DNA of 64,000 bases from Bacteroidia bacterium (GTDB lineage Bacteria; Bacteroidota; Bacteroidia; Palsa-965): assembly GCA_025454955.1 (NCBI GenBank), contig JALONL010000023.1, positions 1 to 64,000 of the forward strand, in the 5' to 3' direction. How positions within the stretch are numbered: position 1 is the first letter of the stretch; every line of letters starts with the position of its first letter. A model generated the notes under the pieces. It saw only the letters and a list, made by a program, of their open reading frames with translations, was not told the origin of the DNA and searched no databases. This document shows, piece by piece, positions 8,504 to 17,577 of the stretch. Made by a program: the position numbers and the translations under genes.

Positions 8504-9079
8504 ATGATGAAAAATATTCAATTAATTACAACATGTGTCTTATTACTATCATCGGGATTACAGGCACAGGAGAAAAAACCGCAGGAACATATTTGGGGCA
8601 TAAGTGCATCGGGGCAGATAAGAAATCTGTTCAGTTCTTCGTCGCGGATTATATATTTAACCATACAAACTGAATACCAGTGGAGGTTCAGGGAACGATT
8701 TTCGATAGGGGCCACTGCACAATATTATCATGCGGAGGCGGGTAATTATTTCAAAACCTATCAGGCCAAATTTACCCCCGAAATGCGTTACTGGTTTCGA
8801 ATGAAAAATACCTCGCTGCAGCCTTATGTATTTATGAATTTTGGTATGATAGCCGGAAGCGGCGAGTTTGCAGAACGCCCGATAAACTATATTGGTTACT
8901 CTGGAGCAATTGGCGTGGGAATGATCGGGTGGATTAACGATTCGTGGGGTGTACATGCTAAACTTGATGTGCTGAGTATAGGCAGTGGAGGTACGACTTA
9001 CCGGACTTTTGATCCGCGTTTGCATATTGGTATTGTGTACCGGCCCGGGCAGCAACTGAAGAAGGACAGTAGCAAGTAG
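8504..9079 (+). CDS. Outer-membrane beta-barrel protein
   Basis: 191 aa with a cleavable signal peptide (MMKNIQLITTCVLLLSSGLQ, cleavage about at AQE). The mature part is a run of alternating-hydrophobicity strands rich in aromatic residues (YQWRFRERFSIGATAQYYHA, MRYWFRM, LQPYVFMNFG) and ends in HIGIVYRP, as expected for a small 8-stranded barrel. ATG codons at 8504 and 8507 are both possible. No lipobox and no T9SS tail. Role unknown; family-level call only. Confidence 0.7.
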   Translation: MMKNIQLITTCVLLLSSGLQAQEKKPQEHIWGISASGQIRNLFSSSSRIIYLTIQTEYQWRFRERFSIGATAQYYHAEAGNYFKTYQAKFTPEMRYWFRMKNTSLQPYVFMNFGMIAGSGEFAERPINYIGYSGAIGVGMIGWINDSWGVHAKLDVLSIGSGGTTYRTFDPRLHIGIVYRPGQQLKKDSSK

Positions 9080-9113
9080 CAAATACCGTGCAGCCCGATA
9101 CATTCTTTATCAT

Positions 9114-9121
9114 TAACTTTA
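9114..9121 (+). promoter_or_regulatory. -7-like box 4 nt before start codon
   Basis: TAACTTTA differs from TAnnTTTG only in the last base and ends 4 nt before the ATG at 9126. The same octamer sits 4-5 nt before two other starts in the window (12757 minus, 17578 plus). Confidence 0.45.
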
Positions 9122-9125
9122 TTCT

Positions 9126-10691
9126 ATGAAAAAGAAAGTATCGGGCTGTTTGCTCTGTGTATGGATATTCCTGTCGGCAATAAAGCTGGTGGCACAGCCC
9201 TGTGGCGGTGTGCAGCAGTTAAATACCACGCAGCAGCTTTCACTCGACTCACTGGCCGTGTTGCTCGACACAGCCATGAAACACGAGGATCTTGCCGATA
9301 TTCAGCTTCGCTGTGCGCAAATTGAGACTTTACTGGGCAACCAGGCCGGTATTCCCGAAGTGGCCGAAAGCTACTACACGCTCACCTCAAACACCATCTG
9401 GGCCAGCTACAATGATGCGCTGCTGGCCGAACGCTACCTGATTGGGCAGGACAGCATGGTATATGTGGATTTGTGGAAACTGGGCAAAGGCATGTTGCCG
9501 CCCGCCTACCTGCCTCACTCGGTGCCATTGCGCGCCTGTGCCGAACAGGCTATGGGACTTTTAAAAATCAGCAATCACGAAGCCGATCCCGCCCGCAGTA
9601 TAGCATACCGTAACTGGGCCATACACGCACTCGACAGTTTGAAAACCATGCAGCTTCCCAGCGGTGCATTTCCGTTTCCCGATCTGCGCACGTACAACGA
9701 TCCGGTATTTGCACCCATTATTCAAAACTACCTTAACGCACTGGGCAGCGACTCGGTAAATGTGCTGCAAAACGGCTGGATCATTGACGATTCGGGCAGG
9801 GGCGATTTTAAATTTGATGCCGGCATAATTGCCAACGCATTTTACGAAGGCTGGATGCACACCGGCGATACGTCATACAAAACTGTTTGCATTCGCATTG
9901 GGCAATACCTGCGCAGTACTACATTCAATATCAATTTCAACTACAACAGTTTTTCCATTCTCGGTCTCACCCGCGCCTGGCAGATTACCGGCGATACGAG
10001 CTATCATAACCGCGCCATTCGCAACCTTGAATATGCCATGCTGCCCGGTCAACTTGCCAACGGCCGCTGGATGGATGGCCATAATGCCCGTTCGGTGTAT
10101 CATGCACTGATGATTTACAATACCATTCCGCTGTTGCTGAGCACACCGCAAAATCATCCGAAATACCAAATAATCGGGCAACTCATAAGCCGTGCAGTAA
10201 TAAACATGAATGTGTATAGCCACACCTGCGAATCGGCCACGGGTTTCCGCTGGCTCATTGCGGCGCAGAGTCTTCCGTTTGGTATGCTTACCAACGCCAC
10301 TGCCGATAGTTTGAGCGATTACTTAGGAAGATATACCCAGCAAATGGTGATTAACGGCCGCTATACCGATATTCCCACCATTGGCGATTATATGCGGCTG
10401 ATGAATGTGGTGGCCAGTGTGGCAGAACCTGTGTCGCCTGTTCGTGTTACCGTATTTCCCAATCCGGCATCGGCTGAAATATCGGTAAATATTGAACTTT
10501 TAACCAATTCGCAGGTAACACTAACCGTATATGATGTGAGCGGAAAATGCGTGCTGCCGCCTCGGCAAACTGCAATGCCTGCCGGAAACAATATCGCCAC
10601 ACTGAATCTGGAAACACTGCCGCCGGGATATTATGTGCTGCAATGCCATACGGGCCACGGTCAGCAACATATTCCGCTTGTTCACTACTGA
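9126..10691 (+). CDS. T9SS-exported protein with alpha-toroid-like catalytic region
   Basis: 521 aa: signal peptide (to about ALKLVAQ), a helical central region (about 90-400), and a C-terminal type A T9SS sorting domain (starts around VTVFPNPASAEISV, ends GQQHIPLVHY). The helical part has repeated motifs (DDSGRGDFKFDAGIIANAFY, NFNYNSFSILGLTRAW, GRWMDGHNARSVYHALMIYN) like the (alpha/alpha)6 barrels of polysaccharide lyases and glycosidases. I cannot name a substrate. The protein should cross the outer membrane by T9SS and be released or attached through A-LPS. Its 3' end converges with the B12 locus 21 nt away. Confidence 0.7.
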   Translation: MKKKVSGCLLCVWIFLSAIKLVAQPCGGVQQLNTTQQLSLDSLAVLLDTAMKHEDLADIQLRCAQIETLLGNQAGIPEVAESYYTLTSNTIWASYNDALLAERYLIGQDSMVYVDLWKLGKGMLPPAYLPHSVPLRACAEQAMGLLKISNHEADPARSIAYRNWAIHALDSLKTMQLPSGAFPFPDLRTYNDPVFAPIIQNYLNALGSDSVNVLQNGWIIDDSGRGDFKFDAGIIANAFYEGWMHTGDTSYKTVCIRIGQYLRSTTFNINFNYNSFSILGLTRAWQITGDTSYHNRAIRNLEYAMLPGQLANGRWMDGHNARSVYHALMIYNTIPLLLSTPQNHPKYQIIGQLISRAVINMNVYSHTCESATGFRWLIAAQSLPFGMLTNATADSLSDYLGRYTQQMVINGRYTDIPTIGDYMRLMNVVASVAEPVSPVRVTVFPNPASAEISVNIELLTNSQVTLTVYDVSGKCVLPPRQTAMPAGNNIATLNLETLPPGYYVLQCHTGHGQQHIPLVHY

Positions 10692-10712
10692 TTTGATGTT
10701 TGACAAGTGCAG

Positions 10713-11726
10713 TTAATGTGCAAAATACACCAGCGGTAAACTGCGCACAGCGTTACCCGCCTGTAAGCGCATAAAATACATTCCGGCATTTCTTTCGCCT
10801 AAATCTATGGGCAGCGAATAGGTGCCCGAAGGCTGTGTGCCCTGCGAAAGATTAAGCACTTCTTTTCCGGTAGCGTCAATTACCTGCACCACCACATCAG
10901 TGGTTTCAGTAAGCGTGTAGCGGAGTTGCACCACACCGGCAGCCGGTTGGGGGAAAAGACTAACAAATGAAATTGCAGAAAGCAGTCCGGGTTCGATTCC
11001 CGTGAGCTGATTAATTACTCCCACCGCTTCCAGGTCAAAACCGCAGGAAGCAAAAGGTGTGGGCCAGGGATCGTTTACGGCTTTTCCGTTTATATCGTAA
11101 CTGGCATATTGCGGAATAATGGAGCCTGTTACATCCACCACACGCACAAATTGTATGGCGTTAATGTCCAACCCGGGGGTGTTGGCCAGTTCGCTGAGGT
11201 CGAACGGAGTGCCGTAGAGTGCTTCGTACTTGCCGGCGAGGTTGTTGAGTTGGGTGGCATCGAGCAAATCGAACGGGCCTTTTTGCACGGTGTCTTGCGT
11301 ATTGGAGGTGGCGGGAAAGCGGAAAAAGTTTACTCCGTTGGAACTTACTTCCACAAAAGCGAGTTCGAGAAACAGCCCGTCGAACGAATTTTCGAACACG
11401 GCAAAGTCCCAGCCGGGACCGTTGGTAATGGGCTGATCGAAAGTAACCGTGGCCGAGCCGCCGTCGCCGAGGCTTACAAATGCGTTGCTGCCTGCAATGC
11501 CCAATGCCATGCTGCTGTCGCCGGCGGTGGCGGGGCCGGGTGCGGTATTGCTTATGTCCATAGGCCCGCGCTGTACCGTGCAGCCCGAAGCCCATGCCAC
11601 AAACACACTGCTGTCTTTGTAAATAGCCGTAGTGCCCGGCACACCGGCGGGCGGCGCAAACTGTGCTGAAGCACGTTGCACGGCGAGTGTGCAGATGACA
11701 CAGAATATGTATGCAATTATTTTCAT
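10713..11726 (-). CDS. T9SS surface protein of the cobalamin locus
   Basis: 337 aa with signal peptide (MKIIAYIFCVICTLAVQRAS) and a T9SS sorting domain (about 255-337; VSLFPQPAAGVVQLRYTL to SLPLVYFAH). The middle belongs to a family of bacterial cell-surface proteins recognisable by WDFAVFENSF, LELAFVEVSSNGVNFFRFPA, GTPFDLSEL and NDPWPTPFASCGFDLEAVG. Its start overlaps the stop of the YncE-like gene by one base (TGATG), so the two are co-translated. Position at the end of a riboswitch-controlled operon suggests a part in cobalamin capture at the surface; no binding residue can be identified. Confidence 0.72.
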   Translation of the reverse strand: MKIIAYIFCVICTLAVQRASAQFAPPAGVPGTTAIYKDSSVFVAWASGCTVQRGPMDISNTAPGPATAGDSSMALGIAGSNAFVSLGDGGSATVTFDQPITNGPGWDFAVFENSFDGLFLELAFVEVSSNGVNFFRFPATSNTQDTVQKGPFDLLDATQLNNLAGKYEALYGTPFDLSELANTPGLDINAIQFVRVVDVTGSIIPQYASYDINGKAVNDPWPTPFASCGFDLEAVGVINQLTGIEPGLLSAISFVSLFPQPAAGVVQLRYTLTETTDVVVQVIDATGKEVLNLSQGTQPSGTYSLPIDLGERNAGMYFMRLQAGNAVRSLPLVYFAH

Positions 11727-12757
11727 CAGTAATGAACTATAAATCCTGCGTTTATTCCCGCACGCACAGACTGCAACTCGGCTCCTGCCGCGGAATAACG
11801 ATACACATAACTCCGCTGCACAAAATCAACCGCATCGCTCACCATCAACTCGCCGCCGGGTACGCAGGCCAGCGCGTAAAAATTGCGTGTACCCTGAGCA
11901 ATGAACGCCTGCGCGGGCAACTGCTGATCGGTAATGGCCATGCGCTTTACACCATTTTGAAGGTAGTAAAGCGTATCGGCCTGCGGACTGAGGCAAAGCG
12001 ACTTTGCTCCCGAGGATGGAGGCAAAGCAAAACTCTGCTCGATAAGATGCGTGGCCGGATTAATACGAAACAAACCGCCCGAAGTGCTGCCCTGCCAGTT
12101 GCCGCTGCAAAGCACCCAGAGTTTTTCGTTGGCATCGAGCACAAGACTGCTGCCGCCATCGGCCAGCACGAGGCTGTCGGTGAGTGAGTCGGTCTGCGGA
12201 TTAATTACGTACAATTTATTATTCTCGGAGTTGGTCACAAACACCTCGCCGTTGTGCAGCAGCATTTGTTCTGTTTTTCCGGCCAGTGAAATCCTGCCCG
12301 TAACATCATTCGTGTTTAAGTCCACAATAGAAATACGGTTCGCATACAAATCGCTTACATACGCTTTTGCACTGTTTACCGGCAGCAGATAACGCGGCGA
12401 AGTAAATCCGTTTATGGTGGCAATACTTTTAAAATCGTTCAGCGAAACCACTTCCACCCGATTCGAATTATTCATTACCACATAACCGCGGTTGCCAATT
12501 ATGGTAAGGCTTTGGCAAACATCGCCCAGCGGACGGTTGTTTGCCGCTTGAAATAAATCGCTGCTGCATTCGGCATCGCCATATTTCCAGTAATGCACGG
12601 AAGAATTTCCGAACATGAAATTTCCTTCACACACAATAAACACACCCTGCCCCGGCTGAATGCCCTGAGCCGGAGCCGGTGGTTCGGGAAGAGGATCCTG
12701 TTTGCAGGCTGCAAACAAAACGACCACTGCGGCAAAAGAAATAAGGAGTTTGTTCAT
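11726..12757 (-). CDS. YncE/BtuG-like surface lipoprotein
   Basis: 343 aa. Signal sequence with lipobox FAAC, then a Pro-rich linker (DPLPEPPAPAQG), then a seven-bladed beta-propeller-type sequence with repeated blades (VEVVSLNDFKSIATI, ISIVDLNTNDVTGRISL, LYVINPQTDSLTDSLVL). This architecture, two genes after a TonB receptor under a cobalamin riboswitch, matches BtuG of gut Bacteroides, which captures B12 on the cell surface and lids the BtuB barrel. I infer the same job here. A TAACTTTA box lies 5 nt before the start, so it may also have its own promoter in the 97-nt gap after the DUF4465 gene. Confidence 0.78.
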   Translation of the reverse strand: MNKLLISFAAVVVLFAACKQDPLPEPPAPAQGIQPGQGVFIVCEGNFMFGNSSVHYWKYGDAECSSDLFQAANNRPLGDVCQSLTIIGNRGYVVMNNSNRVEVVSLNDFKSIATINGFTSPRYLLPVNSAKAYVSDLYANRISIVDLNTNDVTGRISLAGKTEQMLLHNGEVFVTNSENNKLYVINPQTDSLTDSLVLADGGSSLVLDANEKLWVLCSGNWQGSTSGGLFRINPATHLIEQSFALPPSSGAKSLCLSPQADTLYYLQNGVKRMAITDQQLPAQAFIAQGTRNFYALACVPGGELMVSDAVDFVQRSYVYRYSAAGAELQSVRAGINAGFIVHY

Positions 12758-12762
12758 TGCTG

Positions 12763-12770
12763 TAAAGTTA
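12763..12770 (-). promoter_or_regulatory. -7-like box before the YncE/BtuG-like gene
   Basis: On the minus strand TAACTTTA ends 5 nt before the start codon at 12757. It would allow expression of the last two genes apart from the riboswitch. No clear -33 element is visible. Confidence 0.4.
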
Positions 12771-12854
12771 GTTTATCCGGCGAATCGCCCGGAATGCTGA
12801 AAAATTTAGCACTCCGGACTGTATTCGCCTGCCTTCCCCTGCATTGAAGGATTT

Positions 12855-13820
12855 TTAATTACGGATGAGCTGCTGCACACTCACTTCACTGCCTTCGCTT
12901 ACACGCATTACATACATGCCCGGAGCGAGGAAAGAAAGATCAATCTGCTCCTGCTGTGCAAACACAGTGGCCGAAAAAACTTGGCGGCCTGCGGCATCGG
13001 TAATTTGCACGGTGGCTGGTGTACTGTGTTTACGCGCCAGTGTAATGCTTCCGCTGAACGGATTGGGCCAGGTGCTCAATGTGGCATTCTCCGTTTCGGT
13101 TATGCCCAGCGGCGAATCGGCAGTGGTGAAATTGTCGATGCAATAATAGGCCGGTGTGTTCATGCCCAAGCTGCCCACGTCGCTCGAACTGAGTTCGATT
13201 TCGAGACTGTCGCAGTTGCCAAGCGTGGTGAGGTTGAGCCAGGTCCAGTTGCGCACGATGTAGTCCTGTGCATTATTGGCAAAACGGAAATCGGCGAAAT
13301 AAAACTCCACGCTGTCGGTGCCCAACTGTCCGTTCAGGTATTTGCGCACCACCATTTTAAACCAGTCGGGATCGTTGCCCGAAGCACCGCCAAACTGTTT
13401 GGCAAAGGCATCGCCGAAAGTCATGCTGTTGTAGGCAAATGCCGAAGTGTTTACATACATTCCGTTTACCACTTTGCCGGCCGCATTGCCTGTGAGGCGG
13501 ATCATGCTGTAATTTGTACCTACAAAATAGTTTGACGACTGGTATCCGCTACCGGCAGAAGCAGTGTAAAGCTGCGCCACACTGCTGGCTACCACAGCAC
13601 TGTCTGTGCGGTTTGAAACGGCCCAGCCGCTGCTCCAGTAGGTGAATGTGGTATCGTAGGTATTCGGAAAAAACGCATTGCCCGATGCCACACCGCCGCT
13701 CATGTCGCTGCCATTCCAGTAGGTTTCGGAAGCAAGTACCACGTTTTCGGCAGTTGATACAGTTTGCGCTGTGAGCGTAAGGGCGAAGGGTAAGGCAAGG
13801 AGTGTAAAAATTTGTTTCAT
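12855..13820 (-). CDS. DUF4465 protein with T9SS sorting domain
   Basis: 321 aa: signal peptide (MKQIFTLLALPFALTLTAQT), a DUF4465 domain (about 25-225) and a T9SS tail (LSTWPNPFSGSITLAR to VQQLIRN). Strong family landmarks are ETYWNGSDMSGG, FGDAFAKQFGGASGNDPDWF, DSVEFYFADFRFANNAQDYI and GMNTPAYYCIDNF. DUF4465 proteins recur next to B12-type TonB receptors in Bacteroidota, where some act as surface cobalamin-binding accessory proteins. Here it starts 15 nt after the receptor gene in the same direction. A cobalamin-binding role is inferred from position, not from residues. Confidence 0.8.
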   Translation of the reverse strand: MKQIFTLLALPFALTLTAQTVSTAENVVLASETYWNGSDMSGGVASGNAFFPNTYDTTFTYWSSGWAVSNRTDSAVVASSVAQLYTASAGSGYQSSNYFVGTNYSMIRLTGNAAGKVVNGMYVNTSAFAYNSMTFGDAFAKQFGGASGNDPDWFKMVVRKYLNGQLGTDSVEFYFADFRFANNAQDYIVRNWTWLNLTTLGNCDSLEIELSSSDVGSLGMNTPAYYCIDNFTTADSPLGITETENATLSTWPNPFSGSITLARKHSTPATVQITDAAGRQVFSATVFAQQEQIDLSFLAPGMYVMRVSEGSEVSVQQLIRN

Positions 13821-13835
13821 CTTGTGTTGAATTGA

Positions 13836-15770
13836 TTATTGATTTGTGGTTTGAAAATCGAACCGGAGTCCAAGCTGAAAACTGCGCGGCGGCATGGGAC
13901 GCAGCGGCATGAGCGTGTATGCGGTGTTGAATACATTATTGACACGCACAAAACATTCGGCGCGGTGCTTTTTCAGTTTCAGTTTTGAACCAATGGTAAC
14001 TTGTGCCAGCGTGTATGCAGGTATATAAGTGCTGTGATCGGTGGCAGTGAAAAAATGCGAAGTGAATTGCTGGCTCCAGGTAAAGTAAATGTGTTTGTGT
14101 ATGAGTGTGGCTGCCACAAAGGCCCGGTGCGCAGGTACATAAATTAACTGTTTGTTCAGCGAATTATCGTTTGGCGAAATGGCACGTTTGTTTATGGAGC
14201 GTACATAATCGTAACCGAGGCTATTTTCCAATTTCCATTTCCTCCATTTAAACGAAAACGTAAAACGTGTTTCGGCTCCGCGGCTCCATACTTTCAGTAC
14301 ATTGCGCGGTGTCCACACGGCTCCGTCGGGAATCCATTGTATCCAGTCGTTTACTTCGCGCACAAAGCCGGTGAGGCTTATGCTTGCGGAGTGTTTTCCG
14401 TTGTGCACAGTCGTGTTTGCCGAGGCTTCTGCGTTCCAGCTTTTTTCGGGCTTCAGGTAGGGGTTTCCGCCGGGCTGCCAGTACAGGTCGTTGAATGTGG
14501 GAATGCGGTAATTGCGCGAAACGTTGGCCGAAAGTCTGACCCACATACTGCGCACTGAAGAAATGCCAATGCTTCCTACCGGTTGCAGCACGCGGCCGTT
14601 TACCAGTTCCATGCGGAATTGGGCGGCAATTCTCACTCCCCGGGCGGGTAAAAATCCGGCCAGCACAAAAACGCTGGTGCGGTTCATGCGTTGCAAACTC
14701 AGGAAGCGGCTTACTTCTACCTGCGAATAGGTGTGGTTGATTCCGGCATTGAGAATGATTTTCGGCGCAAGTTCGCGGGTGAGTTCGGTTTCGGTAATTT
14801 GAGTAAGGCCGTGGGTTATGGCCGAAGAGTCGGACACAAAACCGCTGGTGTAAATGAGTTCGTCGATGAGTATTGCCGAGCGGGTGCGCATGAAAGTTTT
14901 CTGATCGCGCAGTGTGGCCGAGTGAGTAAGCAGAAAACGTGCGCTTCGGTCGTATTGCGTGGCCTCGCTGTGCGTTTGCGCCATCGACGGGGGAATGTGG
15001 CGGTTGTTTTCCTGCACCCAAACGTGTGCGCCGAGTTGGTGATTGCCTTTGCGGCCGGGAGTGAAAGCAAAATCGGCCGTGGCAGCCTGCATGAAGGTGG
15101 CGGCGTTGCCGAGTGTTTGTTCGGGCGAGGCAGGCAGGGTGATGTTGCGAAACGGAAAATTATTTATGGCCAGATGCCTTACGCCACGCACCGAAACAGC
15201 CATGCGGCTGCGGCTGAGCATAAACTGCAAACCCTGTCCGTTTTCGCCAAAGCTGCCATGCTGTGTGGTAAGTCTTACGGCCATCATCGAATCGCCGGGC
15301 TGTGCGGCACTGGCAATGAATACCGCGCCACCAATGGCTCCGCTGCCCCACGCGGCCGATGTGCTTCCGGGCTGCACCAGCACGAAGTCGAACAAAAATG
15401 CAGGCAGCAAGGCAAAGTCAATTTGCCCGTTGGCACTGCTTTGCAGGTTTATGTCGTTCCATATTGCCGGTGTGTGGCTGGCACTGCTGCCCCGCAAACC
15501 CGCCGTAGCCAGCGATCCGCTTCCATACGATTTTATGAACACACCGTTGCGCATGAGCAGTTCCGAAAGGTTCTGCTGCAAATACTGTGAGGCAAGCGCC
15601 GAATCGATGGGAAGCGGGATTAGTCCGGTGCTACTTAATCCGCCACGCCATTCGGTAATGACCACAGGCTTTTTTACCGCCTGCCGCAAACTGTCCTGCG
15701 CCTGCAAAGCCGGTAAACAGCCGCAAACAAACAATATCCCCGCGAGGTATGTGCGCAAAGTTTCTTTCAT
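13836..15770 (-). CDS. btuB: TonB-dependent cobalamin receptor
   Basis: 644 aa outer-membrane receptor that imports corrinoids using TonB energy. Signal peptide MKETLRTYLAGILFVCG to LQAQ, then a plug domain (SGSLATAGLRGSSASHTPAI, NSAN-type loop, GSTSAAWGSGAIGGAVFIAS) and a 22-strand-type barrel with typical late strands (FNDLYWQPGGNPYLKPEKSW, VNNVFNTAYTLMP) and an aromatic-ending last strand (LGLRFDF). The frame can start at 15800, but the signal peptide begins at the ATG at 15770. A cobalamin riboswitch directly upstream identifies the substrate. First gene of a four-gene minus-strand locus. Confidence 0.9.
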   Translation of the reverse strand: MKETLRTYLAGILFVCGCLPALQAQDSLRQAVKKPVVITEWRGGLSSTGLIPLPIDSALASQYLQQNLSELLMRNGVFIKSYGSGSLATAGLRGSSASHTPAIWNDINLQSSANGQIDFALLPAFLFDFVLVQPGSTSAAWGSGAIGGAVFIASAAQPGDSMMAVRLTTQHGSFGENGQGLQFMLSRSRMAVSVRGVRHLAINNFPFRNITLPASPEQTLGNAATFMQAATADFAFTPGRKGNHQLGAHVWVQENNRHIPPSMAQTHSEATQYDRSARFLLTHSATLRDQKTFMRTRSAILIDELIYTSGFVSDSSAITHGLTQITETELTRELAPKIILNAGINHTYSQVEVSRFLSLQRMNRTSVFVLAGFLPARGVRIAAQFRMELVNGRVLQPVGSIGISSVRSMWVRLSANVSRNYRIPTFNDLYWQPGGNPYLKPEKSWNAEASANTTVHNGKHSASISLTGFVREVNDWIQWIPDGAVWTPRNVLKVWSRGAETRFTFSFKWRKWKLENSLGYDYVRSINKRAISPNDNSLNKQLIYVPAHRAFVAATLIHKHIYFTWSQQFTSHFFTATDHSTYIPAYTLAQVTIGSKLKLKKHRAECFVRVNNVFNTAYTLMPLRPMPPRSFQLGLRFDFQTTNQ

Positions 15771-15894
15771 GACAAGCCAGATGATCTGTTCCCGGATCAA
15801 ATTGCAGCCGTTACGAAAAAACGTGTACAGGAAAACGAAGAAATGAATACAGCAATCCGTTTCACCTGCATACCCTGTTCCCGGAGCGACTGTG

Positions 15895-16076
15895 GTAAAT
15901 AGGTGGCGGCAGGTCTTCTGACTCGTTCCATTCCGGGCGCCTTCCCGGTTTTACAACCAGTGGCAAGTGGAGGCCCGGAATCGGTAGCGGAACTTACAGC
16001 AGCGGGCACTGTTCAGGATTTACACCTGATTCCCTTTTCATTTCATTGCTCCTGCCCGGAGCATGAAAACCGAAAC
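15895..16076 (-). promoter_or_regulatory. Cobalamin riboswitch
   Basis: The minus strand carries the classic core: AGGGAATCAGGTGTAAATCC at about 16041-16022, then GCCCGCTGCTGTAA, a CCACTG/GGGAAGG section, and the B12 box AGTCAGAAGACCTGCC at about 15926-15908. It ends about 125 nt before the btuB start and should shut the locus down when adenosylcobalamin is plentiful. Exact outer limits are approximate. Short open frames across it are artefacts. Confidence 0.95.
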
Positions 16077-16081
16077 CGATG

Positions 16082-16111
16082 CAAATGTAGAAAGTATTTT
16101 TGTTTTTCAAA
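16082..16111 (-). promoter_or_regulatory. Promoter of the cobalamin locus
   Basis: Minus-strand TTTG-N18-TACATTTG, an excellent match to the Bacteroidota consensus, placed just upstream of the riboswitch aptamer. Confidence 0.75.
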
Positions 16112-16273
16112 GTGTGGTTATCATTGTGTGTACACAGAGTGATATGCCTACAGGCTGAAAACTTCATCAATACAAGCAATCAGACCCGGAACCGGTTTGA
16201 TATTTCTGAGAATTGGCGGAAACGTACCTTGCTTTTGTCAGAAACATACTGCCACACCTATATGGCATTGAAT

Positions 16274-16281
16274 TAATTTTG
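16274..16281 (+). promoter_or_regulatory. -7 box 7 nt before start codon
   Basis: TAATTTTG matches TAnnTTTG and precedes the ATG at 16289 by 7 nt. No clear -33 element. Confidence 0.45.
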
Positions 16282-16288
16282 GCATACT

Positions 16289-16840
16289 ATGCGCACAATT
16301 TCTTCATTTACGTTCATTTCTCTCAACGGCTGCTACAAGCGTTTGGGCAACGATATCAACTGGCATCAGCACGGTGAAGAAGAAGCCGCGTTTTCGGCCG
16401 AAAATCTGAAAACAGGAAATACGCTGCTCTTTGGCCGGGTAACCTATGAAATGATGGCCGGATTCTGGCCCACACCCATGGCCGCCGAATTGTTTCCCGA
16501 AGTGGCACAAGGCATGAATAACGCCGAAAAAATTGTGTGTTCGTCCACACTCGGGCAAGCCGCATGGAGCAATACCACAATCATCAGCCAGGATATAGTT
16601 TCAGCCATTCGCGCACTGAAAAAAACATCAGGCAAAAATATTACCATACTGGGCAGCGGCATTTTACAAACCAGCCTTGCCGATGAAGGTCTTATTGATG
16701 AATTTCAGGTAATGATTGATCCGGTAATTATCGACAACGGAGTGCAGTTTCTTTCGGCAATTACCCGCACCGGTACACTAAAGCTTAAAAGCAACCGCAC
16801 GTTTCAGAGCGGTACTGTATTACTTACTTATACAAAATGA
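16289..16840 (+). CDS. Dihydrofolate reductase-fold (RibD C-terminal family) protein
   Basis: 183 aa, cytoplasmic. It has the layout of the DHFR-like/RibD_C family: start RTISSFTFISLNGCYKR (where DHFR has 'MSVDGY'), the NADPH-loop segment NTLLFGRVTYEMMAGFWPT, KIVCSSTL, then ITILGSGILQTSLADEGLIDEF and IIDNGVQFL. These stand-alone proteins are NADPH-dependent reductases of mostly unknown substrate; it is not the housekeeping FolA. Its stop overlaps the next start (ATGA), so the two are coupled. Confidence 0.85.
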   Translation: MRTISSFTFISLNGCYKRLGNDINWHQHGEEEAAFSAENLKTGNTLLFGRVTYEMMAGFWPTPMAAELFPEVAQGMNNAEKIVCSSTLGQAAWSNTTIISQDIVSAIRALKKTSGKNITILGSGILQTSLADEGLIDEFQVMIDPVIIDNGVQFLSAITRTGTLKLKSNRTFQSGTVLLTYTK

Positions 16841-17181
16841 AAGAGAGAGACATTGCAATAGCCTTTTCTACCGGCCAATTCGAATCATGTTTTAATCATT
16901 TGTCAAAAAATGTTTCGTGGCATATTGCAGGAGAAAAACAGCTTTCGGGCATTGATGCCGTAGTTCAGTTTTGCCTCGACACGGCAGCTTATTTTGCAAG
17001 CGTGGAAACACATTTTACAATTCATCATGTGCTCGATGATCATGGAAAAATTGCTGTTACCGGTAATGCGGTATTTCTAAAAAACAACATTAAGGTTTCG
17101 GAAGTAAATTCATGTGATGTGTATTGTTTTGAAAACGGGTTATTGACCGAAATTACCTCGTATTGCATTGTGCTGAAGTAA
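16837..17181 (+). CDS. SnoaL/NTF2-like small protein
   Basis: 114 aa with the cone-like alpha+beta fold pattern of the NTF2/SnoaL family: an N-terminal helix, WHIAGEKQLSGIDAVVQFCL, TIHHVLDDHGKIAVTGNAVF, and a last strand ending TEITSYCIVLK. Such proteins bind small molecules or act as isomerases or cyclases. The 4-nt overlap with the reductase-like gene suggests a shared small-molecule task. No catalytic residue can be assigned. Confidence 0.7.
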   Translation: MKERDIAIAFSTGQFESCFNHLSKNVSWHIAGEKQLSGIDAVVQFCLDTAAYFASVETHFTIHHVLDDHGKIAVTGNAVFLKNNIKVSEVNSCDVYCFENGLLTEITSYCIVLK

Positions 17182-17261
17182 AAAGCTTCCGGAATTTTTT
17201 TCCTGCTGCTGACATACAGTTGTCTTTACCTGCCGTGATGTTTGCCTAAAAAAGCAAAAAC

Positions 17262-17558
17262 ATGGTTTACGAAACAGCCCTCTTTCAACTTGCCAAAGGC
17301 ACAACAGAAAACGAAGCATTGCAACACCTTGAATCACTGAATCCCCTTGTTTCACAATTACCAGGTTTCATCAGCCGCCACATCTCGCACAACGGGCAGG
17401 GTCAATGGCTCGATTTTCTGGAATGGGAAAGCATGGAACAGGCCAAAGCCGCTTCCGATAAGCTCATGCAAATGCCCGAAGCCGCCGAAGCATTTGGTGT
17501 AATTGACATGGGTACTTTACAAATGTTTCACTTTCATGCAGTGAGCAGCACACAGTGA
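17262..17558 (+). CDS. ABM-type (dimeric alpha-beta barrel) monooxygenase-like protein
   Basis: 98 aa, matching the antibiotic biosynthesis monooxygenase-like fold: ETALFQLAKG strand, HLESLNPLVSQLPGFISRHI, QWLDFLEWESMEQAKAASDK, and a closing strand TLQMFHFH. Family members form dimers and include cofactor-free oxygenases and heme-degrading enzymes, but most are uncharacterised. No heme-binding signature is visible. It sits in a run of small single-domain proteins. Confidence 0.7.
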   Translation: MVYETALFQLAKGTTENEALQHLESLNPLVSQLPGFISRHISHNGQGQWLDFLEWESMEQAKAASDKLMQMPEAAEAFGVIDMGTLQMFHFHAVSSTQ

Positions 17559-17565
17559 AGTTTTA

Positions 17566-17573
17566 TAACTTTA
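17566..17573 (+). promoter_or_regulatory. -7-like box 4 nt before start codon
   Basis: TAACTTTA ends 4 nt before the ATG at 17578, in the 19-nt gap after the ABM-like gene. Confidence 0.4.
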
Positions 17574-17577
17574 CGGT

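Noticed and set aside
15797..16142. Short open frames of 60-80 codons on both strands
   Set aside because: They lie in the cobalamin riboswitch and its promoter.
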